Shown: positions 37,801-45,490 of the stretch, in pieces | Numbering within the stretch: the stretch's first letter is position 1 | How the letters are laid out: each line of letters opens with the position of its first letter | Source of the DNA: UBA7236 sp964463165 | GTDB taxonomy: Bacteria > Bacteroidota > Bacteroidia > Chitinophagales > BACL12 | Assembly (NCBI GenBank): GCA_964463165.1 | Contig: CAYXBK010000018.1 | Coordinates: forward strand, 1-64,000 | Length of the DNA stretch: 64,000 nt | Direction: 5' to 3' | Notes under the pieces: generated by a model | Database searches by the model: none | What the model saw: only the letters and a program-made list of their open reading frames with translations | Told to the model about the DNA's origin: nothing | Translations under genes and position numbers: made by a program

Positions 37801-38147
37801 ATGGTAAAAAGTCTGTTGAATACTCTATGTCAAAAGGTATGTTTGATGGAAAGTATATAGAATATTTTTCAAACGGAAAGGTGTATGAAGAATCATTTTA
37901 TAAAAACGACGAACTGGACGGCGACCGCAAAATATATTATTCTTCAGGAAAATTGCGTTATGATGAACATTATAAAGACGGACTCGAAAACGGGATGCAT
38001 TCAATTTACGGAGAAGACGGCAAATTAATGGAAACCGGAACATACTATTACGGCGACCGGTATGGCGAACGCATTCTTTACAATTCCGCAGGCAAAATCA
38101 CAAAAACCATATTTTACTACAACGATAAAATTGTGTATGAAAAATAA
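34845..38147 (+). CDS. Giant TPR plus YwqK/MORN repeat protein
   Basis: The 1100-residue exported protein has a Sec signal (MKRLIAHITCIVISAILPNTILAQ). TPR repeats follow (about 27-210; EALAVYEKGIALFPKNHYLLFNKAVTLYKL is one unit). A linker precedes more than 20 YwqK/MORN_2 repeats from about 375 to the end, each with the pattern G-x-Y-x-x-Y-(Y/F)-x-N-G-K. YwqK-type repeats form a beta-solenoid. The name toxin-antitoxin YwqK antitoxin attached to this family elsewhere does not imply toxin neutralisation here. It probably acts as a scaffold in the periplasm or at the surface. The following gene overlaps it by 11 bp, so they are co-transcribed. Confidence 0.88.
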   Translation: MKRLIAHITCIVISAILPNTILAQEKVKLINSHDILMDGIKLYEDEKYEEAYDKFDKIDKNDSLYIAAMSEKALTLLKLEKYDESAAIAREALHSTDKPIPQLFINLGTALDDGGDSIEALAVYEKGIALFPKNHYLLFNKAVTLYKLERYENAVATLKDVLEIAPKHAGTHYLLGTIAAAEGKTVLAMLSLNTFLMIEPSTNRSQAAITLLQAVATQKPSDEKAKGIKLSDGDDFSEIELLLSNKLALNKKYKVNTDVEQFDFIRQNHLLFEKLEYDANDKGFWMKFYVPFFKQLFDEGKFEGFSYYILLNVEDDYVQGILKKNMSSLKEFDAWWPDAWYRQHSKHQYVLNGKKTEVQFWYSEYGRLQLIGNLNKTGKTETLIGDYEAYSENGCLSAKGKFDDAGTKTGDCYYYDDNGNLSEKIYYTKNKADGKYVSYGKKGNILQESNYADGMLDGETKIYYMYGGISEIKNFKADKLEGPYISYYRNGKKEYDANYKAGQLDGVLIKYYPDGKKEKETNYKAGLQNGLSTEYYRNGQISATTNYVDGFIEGPYKTYHNNGKLSSEGTAKKGINTGPKKTYFADGTVWEVFNYDETGKLNGTKQVFDHDGKLYFEWDFSKGEISAYRYYDKKGTVLSEGKRKLTKFPFTGYFEDGTKRFEGDYDGSEQNGVWKYYDRYGNISSEEPYVKGATDGLLKSYHKNGKLDYQVNYEKGIRDGYYEEYFMNGKMAQQGWYKEGEKEGYWQQYFANGNMQRNLYFVDDMQHGWQNYYDEKGKLESVYYMEYGHTLKIVDCDTSGNPIDTIDVQKENYVLTQSHYNGAPYFVGEYKNGDADGSYKWYGPGGQIITEGNFIDDERDGLWKWYDINGKITSEGNYDYGATDGTWKDYWDNGKVSYQRSYLIGSQEGDLIRYHKNGQTDMQGPYLSDERNGTFNYYDETGALQIIKYFSNGKIIGYSYNGTDGKPVAMIPVINGTGTLTAYYQNGKKSVEYSMSKGMFDGKYIEYFSNGKVYEESFYKNDELDGDRKIYYSSGKLRYDEHYKDGLENGMHSIYGEDGKLMETGTYYYGDRYGERILYNSAGKITKTIFYYNDKIVYEK

Positions 38148-40077
38148 ATCTATCCGCAGCACACAAACCTTATTTACCTGCATCTTTTTTCTCCTTGCTC
38201 ATGCGGCATTTGCGCAACCTGCAGAAGATCTTAAAAAATACCAGTCGAAATATCCGGGCGAACCTGCTATTTATGTTGCAAATGAGGAGCATGTTGAGAT
38301 CTCCGTTAAAAAAGGTGAACTGGAAATTTATTCCACAACGCATGAGGACCTCATGCTGATGCAGGACAACAGTACGATGTACAGCGACGGCAGCGTAGCA
38401 TATTCAGGATGGACACCACTTGTTGATATTGCAGCAAAAACACTTGTTCCCGATGGTTCAAAATATAAATCGGTGGAAGTAAGTGATTTCAAAACAAAAG
38501 ACCTGATGGATGGAAATGTTTTTCACGATGATTCCAAAGAAAAAACATTTTATTATCCGTCGATCGTGAAAGGTTCAAGAATGATACTTGATTATACGTT
38601 GTTTATTAAAGAACCGCGTTTTTTACCTTCATTTATGTTCGGCAGTTTTTGTCCGATCGAAAATTGTTCTTATTCAATTACCTGTCCTGATGATGTTGAA
38701 CTGGAAATTGTTTACAATAACACGGATGCACAACAATTAAATTTTACAAAAACAAGCTCAAAAGGAAATACCGTGTATGCGTGGAAATGGAATGGCGTAC
38801 CAAAACTTGATATAGAATCTTCAGCTCCGGCAATCCGCTATTATGCACCGCATCTTGTTGTATATATTAAAAGTTATATGAAGAACGGAAAGAAAGAAAA
38901 TGTGATCACGGGAATTCCCGACCTCTATAAATATTATTACAATTTCACAAATAATCCGGATCCCGATAATCAGGCTGAATTAAAAGAAATTGTCGACTCG
39001 CTCACAAAAGGAATTACAAATGAAGAAGATAAAGTAAAAAACATTTTTTACTGGGTGCAGGATAATATTAAATACGTTGCATTTGAAGCAGGCCTTGAAG
39101 GATTTGTGCCGCGTCATGCATCCACCGTTTGTTCGAAACGTTACGGTGATTGCAAAGACATGGCAAATATTTTAACTACCATGCTCACCATGGCGGATAT
39201 TGAAGCGCATTTAACCTGGATCGGTACAAGAGATATACCTTACAGCTATCACCAGGTGCCAACACCGTTAAGCGACAATCATATGATCTGCGCATACAAA
39301 TCAGCAAGCGGTTATAAATTTCTGGATGCAACAGCTTCTTATATTCCATTCGGCATGCCTACTCCTTTTATTCAGGGAAAAGAAGCTTTGATAAAAATCG
39401 ATAAGGAAAATTTCGATCTTGTGAAAGTGCCGGAAACAGAACCTGAAAAAAATCTGCTGGAAGAAACAATTCAGTTGAAACTGGACGGCGATAAACTCAT
39501 CGGCAAATCAACAAGTCATTATACCGGTTATGTGGATATGATATTTACCGAATTATTTAAAAATGTAAAACCGGCGGATAAAAAGAAAGTAATGGATGCA
39601 ATTTATGAGATCGGCAATAATACATTTACACTCGACACGATCTATGAGGAGAATTTATTTGAACGGGATAAAGAATTTTTCATTCACTACACATTTAATT
39701 TAAAAAATTACGCCAAAGTGAACGGCGATAAAATTTATATTAACCTCTCTCTTGACAAAGACCTTTCAGGAGATAAAATAAAAGACGACAGGGTTGCCCC
39801 GGTGGAGGAAGAATATAAAAAGACATTAAAGCGCCATGTCAGTTTTGAAATTCCGGAAGGATACGAAGTGGAATTCATCCCCGAAAGCTCATCATTTGAT
39901 AATGATATGTTCAGCTATCAGGTACAATTTGCAAAAGAAGGAAATCAGGTAACAATGCATTCAAATATTGTTGTGAATTACCTGATGCTCAATAAATCCG
40001 AATTCCCGGAATGGAATAAAATGATAAAACAAATGAATTCCGTTTACAATGAAGTTGTGATCCTTAAAAAGAAATAA
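38137..40077 (+). CDS. DUF3857/transglutaminase-like protein with intact triad
   Basis: I start at ATG 38137 (646 residues), inside the 3' end of the TPR/MORN gene, because it begins the signal MKNKSIRSTQTLFTC...AAFAQ. An N-terminal DUF3857 beta domain (about 55-230) precedes a transglutaminase-like domain (about 285-420). Its triad is visible as Cys339 in YGDCKDMA, His382 in DNHMI and Asp397 in LDATA. A DUF3858-type beta domain closes the protein. It is probably periplasmic. The reaction could be peptide cleavage or cross-linking; the substrate is unknown. Two paralogues without the triad follow. Confidence 0.9.
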   Translation: MKNKSIRSTQTLFTCIFFLLAHAAFAQPAEDLKKYQSKYPGEPAIYVANEEHVEISVKKGELEIYSTTHEDLMLMQDNSTMYSDGSVAYSGWTPLVDIAAKTLVPDGSKYKSVEVSDFKTKDLMDGNVFHDDSKEKTFYYPSIVKGSRMILDYTLFIKEPRFLPSFMFGSFCPIENCSYSITCPDDVELEIVYNNTDAQQLNFTKTSSKGNTVYAWKWNGVPKLDIESSAPAIRYYAPHLVVYIKSYMKNGKKENVITGIPDLYKYYYNFTNNPDPDNQAELKEIVDSLTKGITNEEDKVKNIFYWVQDNIKYVAFEAGLEGFVPRHASTVCSKRYGDCKDMANILTTMLTMADIEAHLTWIGTRDIPYSYHQVPTPLSDNHMICAYKSASGYKFLDATASYIPFGMPTPFIQGKEALIKIDKENFDLVKVPETEPEKNLLEETIQLKLDGDKLIGKSTSHYTGYVDMIFTELFKNVKPADKKKVMDAIYEIGNNTFTLDTIYEENLFERDKEFFIHYTFNLKNYAKVNGDKIYINLSLDKDLSGDKIKDDRVAPVEEEYKKTLKRHVSFEIPEGYEVEFIPESSSFDNDMFSYQVQFAKEGNQVTMHSNIVVNYLMLNKSEFPEWNKMIKQMNSVYNEVVILKKK

Positions 40078-40079
40078 AA

Positions 40080-42047
40080 ATGAAAACCATACTGATTACT
40101 TCGCTCCTTTTCCTTTCGGCACTTGCCGGAAAATCGCAGGATGCAACTATTTTAAACTACGACTGGGATAAAACGCCTGCACTGCACAAGCTGAGCGAAA
40201 CAGATATGAAGATACCCGAACTTGTGCTGAAAGATAAAACAACGGTAGAATTTGCATATAATAAAAAAGGAGATCTTGAAGCCTATAAATTACATCATGT
40301 GATTATCCGGGTTAATTCCGACGATGCGATCAACAACAATAACAAAATCTATCTCCCGTATTACAATTCAAGCGATATGGTGAATCAGAAAGTGCGTGTG
40401 ATCAACAGCAAGGGAAAAGTAATTACGCTTGGTGAAAATGATATCAAAGAATCAAAGGATGAAGAAACGGAAAGTACTTACCGTTATTTTGCACTACAGG
40501 GCGTTGATCTCGGCAGTGAAATAGAATATTATTTCCTGTTACATTCAAATGCGAATTTAACAGGCACGCAAATTACGCTGCAAAGTTCTTATCCGAAAAA
40601 AGATGTTGAATTCACCCTGATCACTCCGTGGAACCTCGGCATGGCAACAAAATCATATAACGGTCTCCCGGAAATGACGAAAGATTCGATAAATGAAGAA
40701 ATCAATATATTAAGCATTCATCTCGACAGTATTGAAGGATTGAAAGATGAAGATTTTTCAAACCGCGATGCACATCTCAAATACCTTGTTTACAAACTGG
40801 ATAAAAATGTTGCAACAAATAAAAAAGATCTTGTCCGCTATGGCAGTTATGCAGAAGCAATTTATACAGGGGTCTACACCGATCCGGAAAGTTCGGATAT
40901 GAAAAAAATACAGAAACTTATCAAAGACATGAATGTGAATGCGATAAGTGATCCGGAACAAAAAGCACGGGCTGTGGAAGATTATATCAAAACACATTTC
41001 CAGATCTATGATGCATATGATGCGGTACTTGAAAATGTTTCCGATATACTTGAAAATAAAGCGATTAATGAATTCGGCATGCTGAAAATGCTCGCACATA
41101 TTTTTACAATTCTTGATATTGATCATCAGCTGGTTTTAACATGCAACCGCTATGATGTGAAATTTGACCCCGATTTTGAGTCCTACAATTTCCTTGAAAC
41201 ATACCTGATCTATTTTCCCAAATTCGGCAAATACATGACTCCGGGTGATCAGTTTGCAAGACTTGGCTATTTATCACCGGGATTAAATAATAATTATGGT
41301 TTGTTTATAAAACCGGTTGAAGTGGGTGATTTTAAAAGCGGTGTCGGGCAGGTAAAATTCATTGACCCGCTCCCCTATGATAAATCAACCGACGACCTGT
41401 ATATTGATGTTGATCTGAATGCAGAAATTGTAAATCCCGTATACAAGATTCACCGCGAACAAACGGGATATTACGCACAATCCATTCAGATGATTTATGG
41501 TTTGCTTGATGCGGATCGTCAGAAAGAATTACGTGAAAGCCAGATCACTTTTATTTCGCAGGATGCGGATGTGGAAGAAGTGCAGGTTGAAAACGGAACG
41601 AGTGAATTATTCGGGATAAAACCTTTGATCACCGATGGAAAATTTTCCACGCCACAGTTTATTGAGAAAGCAGGAACAAAATATTTATTCAATATCGGAT
41701 TATTGATCGGGCCGCAGGCGGAAATGTATCAGGATGAAGAACGCAAACTCGAAGTGGAAAATGATTTTAACCGCTGGTATCACCGCGAATTATCGTTTGT
41801 TATGCCGGAGGGTTATCAGTGCACAAATCTCAGCGATTTGAATATGGATGTTTTTCAGGAAAAAAACGGTGACCGCACAATGACTTTCACATCAAAATAT
41901 ACTGTAACCGGCAATACGGTTAAAGTCGTGATCGATGAATATTATAAACAAATCATCTGGCCATTGTCCGAATTTGAAGCATACCGAAAAGTGATAAACG
42001 CATCAGCCGATTTCAATAAAGTATCGCTCGTATTAGAACCGAAATAA
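40080..42047 (+). CDS. DUF3857 protein with degenerate transglutaminase domain, copy 1
   Basis: The 655-residue exported protein (signal MKTILITSLLFLSALAGKSQ) follows the intact transglutaminase gene by 2 bp. It has the DUF3857 N-terminal domain and a transglutaminase-like core, but the catalytic segment reads INEFGMLKMLAHIF where the intact protein has GDCKDMANIL, so the nucleophilic Cys is gone. The corresponding His/Asp segments are also replaced (FESYNFLETYLIYFP). It is therefore probably non-catalytic, binding rather than cutting. It shares most of its length with the next gene, including ESYNFLET and NASADFNK near the C-terminus. Confidence 0.88.
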   Translation: MKTILITSLLFLSALAGKSQDATILNYDWDKTPALHKLSETDMKIPELVLKDKTTVEFAYNKKGDLEAYKLHHVIIRVNSDDAINNNNKIYLPYYNSSDMVNQKVRVINSKGKVITLGENDIKESKDEETESTYRYFALQGVDLGSEIEYYFLLHSNANLTGTQITLQSSYPKKDVEFTLITPWNLGMATKSYNGLPEMTKDSINEEINILSIHLDSIEGLKDEDFSNRDAHLKYLVYKLDKNVATNKKDLVRYGSYAEAIYTGVYTDPESSDMKKIQKLIKDMNVNAISDPEQKARAVEDYIKTHFQIYDAYDAVLENVSDILENKAINEFGMLKMLAHIFTILDIDHQLVLTCNRYDVKFDPDFESYNFLETYLIYFPKFGKYMTPGDQFARLGYLSPGLNNNYGLFIKPVEVGDFKSGVGQVKFIDPLPYDKSTDDLYIDVDLNAEIVNPVYKIHREQTGYYAQSIQMIYGLLDADRQKELRESQITFISQDADVEEVQVENGTSELFGIKPLITDGKFSTPQFIEKAGTKYLFNIGLLIGPQAEMYQDEERKLEVENDFNRWYHRELSFVMPEGYQCTNLSDLNMDVFQEKNGDRTMTFTSKYTVTGNTVKVVIDEYYKQIIWPLSEFEAYRKVINASADFNKVSLVLEPK

Positions 42048-42141
42048 ATTCCTGTTCGACTGTCAAACCCTTTTCTTATTTCCTCACTGCTTTTAAAGGT
42101 GAAGAAAATGAATTACAATTGTATGATTTAAATTACACCAT

Positions 42142-44103
42142 ATGAAACACTGTCTTACCCTCCTGTTCGTAATTTTTCAACTCACCTCAAAAGCGCAGGA
42201 TCCAACGGTATTGGATTTTGATTGGGAAAGATCTCCCGTTCTCCATAAACTGAGTACTGGAGATCAGCAATTGCCTGAACTTGTTTTGCAGGACCAGGTG
42301 ACAATGGAATTTGTTTTTAACAAAAAAGGTGAGCTTGAATTTTACAAATTACAGCACGTGATCATCAGGGTAAATTCAGATGAAGCGATCAACCAGAACA
42401 ATAAAGTATATATTCCCTTTTACAATACAGGTGAGCTGATCAAACAAAAAGTGCGTGTCATCAACAGCAAAGGCAAAGTGATCAATCTTGATGAAGGTGA
42501 TATAAAAGAATACCAGGATGAATCAACCGGCAGAGTGCTCAAATATTTTGCGCTTGAAGGAATTGATATGGGCAGTGAAATAGATTATTTTTTCGTATTA
42601 AACAATAAGCCGAATTACAGCGGCACGCAAATCTTTCTTCAATCAGAAACGCCGAAAAGGAATGTTGAATTTACATTGATCACGCCATCCAATCTCATCA
42701 TGGCAACAAAATGTTATAATAATCTACCGGAACCATCGAAAGAAATTGCAAGTGATATGAATATCCTGCGGGTAAAAGTGGATACGATGCCCGCATTGAA
42801 GGACGAAGATTTTTCAAACTGGGATGCCCACCTCATGAAAATTGTTTATAAACTGGATAAAAATACAGCGAACGGAAAAACAGACCTCACAAATTATAAT
42901 AATTTCTCCTCTATGATCTATTCCATTGTGTACGATGATCTGAGTGGTGCTGCAGAAAAAAAATTAAAAACATTTATAAAGGAAAATAATTTTGCCGCCA
43001 TAACAAATAAGGAAGATCAGATTCGTGCGGTGGAGGATACAATAAAATCAAGGTTTAAAATTCGTGCGCTGGATAATCCCGAATTATCGGATATTGAGGC
43101 AATTCTGAAAGATCGTATTGCCGATGATATGGGAATTTTAAAACTCTATGCACAGATATATGCGCAGCTTGGCATTACAAATGAAATTGTAGTAACCTGC
43201 AGCAGGTATAATGCAATGTTTGACCCCGAATTTGAAAGCTATAATTTCCTTGAAACATTTTTATTTTATTTCCCTGCAATTCAGAAATATCTGGACCCTT
43301 CGGACAGATATTCGAGATTAGGTTTTGTTGATTACGATTATACGGATACATACGGTTTATTTATTAAAACCGTGGAGGCAGGTGGATTTAAATCCGGTGC
43401 GGGCCAGATAAAATATATTGAGCCGGTTGATTATACTTTGACAAGAGATGAAATATTAATGGATGTGGATCTGAATAAAGGATTGGAAAATCCCGTCTAT
43501 CACGTGCACAGATCGGAAAACGGTTACCATATCCGGTACAATCATCTTGTATATGATATGCTCGACGCAAACGATCAGAATGAAATAAAAGAAAGTCAGG
43601 TATTGTATTTCAGCGATGATGCAGATATTCAGGAAGTAAAATTATTAAACACACGTGCCGTTGATTACGGGAAATTACCACTTGTAACCGATGCGAAATT
43701 TACATCTGCAAAATTTTTGGAAAAGGCCGGGAAAAATTATTTATTTAATGTCGGCCTGCTCATCGGGCCACAGGCAGAGCTGTATAAAAATACCGAGCGG
43801 CAGCTTCCTGTTGAATATAATTATGCGAAATGGTATTACCGTGAAATCACTTTTACGATTCCTGACGGATTTAGCTGTCCGAACCTTGCTGATCTGAATA
43901 AAGATATTTACCAGGAAAAAAACGGCAAGCGCACAATGACGTTTACATCTTCGTATACACAAACAGGTAATACCGTGAAAGTGATCATTAATGAATATTA
44001 CAGTGAAATTGTCCTGCCGGTTGAAGAATTCGAAGATTTCAGAAGGGTGATCAATGCATCTGCTGATTTTAATAAGATCGCCCTGGTGCTGGAACCGAAA
44101 TAA
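42142..44103 (+). CDS. DUF3857 protein with degenerate transglutaminase domain, copy 2
   Basis: The 653-residue exported protein (signal MKHCLTLLFVIFQLTSKAQ) is a close tandem paralogue of the gene at 40080: both begin with a DPTVLDFDWE-like or DATILNYDWD-like segment and end in VINASADFNK followed by LVLEPK. The transglutaminase core again lacks the Cys (ADDMGILKLYAQIY). A 94-bp gap separates it from copy 1, so it may have its own promoter. Its retention beside copy 1 suggests that the non-catalytic form has a role, possibly as a partner of the intact protein at 38137 (inference). Confidence 0.88.
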   Translation: MKHCLTLLFVIFQLTSKAQDPTVLDFDWERSPVLHKLSTGDQQLPELVLQDQVTMEFVFNKKGELEFYKLQHVIIRVNSDEAINQNNKVYIPFYNTGELIKQKVRVINSKGKVINLDEGDIKEYQDESTGRVLKYFALEGIDMGSEIDYFFVLNNKPNYSGTQIFLQSETPKRNVEFTLITPSNLIMATKCYNNLPEPSKEIASDMNILRVKVDTMPALKDEDFSNWDAHLMKIVYKLDKNTANGKTDLTNYNNFSSMIYSIVYDDLSGAAEKKLKTFIKENNFAAITNKEDQIRAVEDTIKSRFKIRALDNPELSDIEAILKDRIADDMGILKLYAQIYAQLGITNEIVVTCSRYNAMFDPEFESYNFLETFLFYFPAIQKYLDPSDRYSRLGFVDYDYTDTYGLFIKTVEAGGFKSGAGQIKYIEPVDYTLTRDEILMDVDLNKGLENPVYHVHRSENGYHIRYNHLVYDMLDANDQNEIKESQVLYFSDDADIQEVKLLNTRAVDYGKLPLVTDAKFTSAKFLEKAGKNYLFNVGLLIGPQAELYKNTERQLPVEYNYAKWYYREITFTIPDGFSCPNLADLNKDIYQEKNGKRTMTFTSSYTQTGNTVKVIINEYYSEIVLPVEEFEDFRRVINASADFNKIALVLEPK

Positions 44104-44197
44104 AGAAAGGAGCCAGGTGAAAGTAGACAGAGATTGACGAAATATCGATGCTTGAAATTAAGTTTGACATGCCAATCCGGCAAAATAATTAAATCCT

Positions 44198-45472
44198 ATG
44201 TTAAGATTAAAAACCATTTTTTTTAGTTCCATAGTATTTATTTATTCCTGCACACCCAAATTTGATGTTATTCGAAAGGTAGATGGTGATATTCCGATAG
44301 CCCCAGGTTGTGTGACATTGAAAGATAATTTGCAAATTGACAGAGTTGAAATTTCAAATATAAATTATCGCGAATTTTTGTACTGGTTGGAAAAGGAATA
44401 TGGCTATAATTCTGTTGAATTCAGAAATGCATATCCGGATACATTGGTTTGGCGGGAAATATTTTATGATTCTGACCCATATATTCAACTCTACTTTAGA
44501 CATCCCTCCTATAGTCGAAGGCCTGTAATTGGAATTTCATTGCAGCAGGCGGATTCGTTTTGTAAATGGCGGAGCGTGGTAGTAAATCAGTTGCTTTATT
44601 CGATGGATCATCGTAAAACTTATGATTTACTGGAGGATTCGGTTTATAATTTTCCAATGAAGTTCGTTTACCGGCTTCCAACTCTGGCAGAATGGGAATA
44701 CGCTGCAAGTGCGGGTGACACAACAGAGAATTCTTCCATTGGGTTTGAAAATATAAAAGATAAAAACAATAATTATACGGTATATACAAAAGAGATCTCA
44801 GACCTGAACAAATTTGATCCGTGGGAAAAAAAATTTTCACCGGAACTACCGCAATCCGTTTATTATGGTAAACCAAATAAATACGGTATATACAATATGA
44901 TTGGCAATGTCGCCGAACTTACGGGCGAAGGAAATATCAAGGGCGGCAGCTACAGGCAATACATAGACAGCTGTTTAATTTCGGTAAATGTAACTTACTC
45001 CAAACCAAATGCATGGACAGGATTTCGGTGTGTTTGCGAGTTGATGGAAAATGATACCCTGATTAAAGCTCCGCAATTTTTAAAAGCATTAAATTATGTT
45101 CATGAACTTGAAATTGATACAACAACCTATCCTCCCGGCCAGGATTTAAAAATAGATTTATCCGGTTATCAAAATGATTTTACCAATTATTATTTTAATA
45201 TAAGCGCAACATCACTTCATAGTGTTTTAAAAATGTCCGATATTTTTATTTTTGGACAGGAAGATTCCATTCTATTGTTCGAGATCATATTTGCTCCAAA
45301 AAAGGGCAACCTTATGAGTGATGTTATCAACAATGATGAATTTTCAGTCTATAGCATTGACTATTTTAAACATCTTCAGCCGGGCGACACTGTAGTAATA
45401 CAAAATTTTACAATATTACAGGCTGGCAAGTCCGTCAATTTAAAACCAATCCGGATCAAGGTTGTAAAGTAA
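44198..45472 (+). CDS. SUMF1/FGE-sulfatase domain lipoprotein
   Basis: The 424-residue protein has a lipobox ending IYSC (Cys 18). The body is a formylglycine-generating-enzyme (C-type lectin-like) domain (about 30-290): RRPVIGISLQQADSFCKWRS, then YRLPTLAEWEYAASAG, then NKYGIYNMIGNVAEL, then GGSYRQY, then GFRCVCEL. The catalytic Cys pair of true FGE enzymes is not evident, as in the gliding-motility and T9SS relatives GldJ and GldK, which share this fold. A C-terminal beta domain (about 300-424) follows. It is probably a periplasmic or outer-membrane binding protein. It is not clearly GldJ or GldK. Confidence 0.82.
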   Translation: MLRLKTIFFSSIVFIYSCTPKFDVIRKVDGDIPIAPGCVTLKDNLQIDRVEISNINYREFLYWLEKEYGYNSVEFRNAYPDTLVWREIFYDSDPYIQLYFRHPSYSRRPVIGISLQQADSFCKWRSVVVNQLLYSMDHRKTYDLLEDSVYNFPMKFVYRLPTLAEWEYAASAGDTTENSSIGFENIKDKNNNYTVYTKEISDLNKFDPWEKKFSPELPQSVYYGKPNKYGIYNMIGNVAELTGEGNIKGGSYRQYIDSCLISVNVTYSKPNAWTGFRCVCELMENDTLIKAPQFLKALNYVHELEIDTTTYPPGQDLKIDLSGYQNDFTNYYFNISATSLHSVLKMSDIFIFGQEDSILLFEIIFAPKKGNLMSDVINNDEFSVYSIDYFKHLQPGDTVVIQNFTILQAGKSVNLKPIRIKVVK

Positions 45473-45490
45473 TTACAAACAGCAAATCAA

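Noticed and set aside
44198..45472. Naming the FGE-domain lipoprotein gldJ or gldK
   Set aside because: The fold fits, but the neighbours (no gldL, gldM or gldN) and the short length do not.
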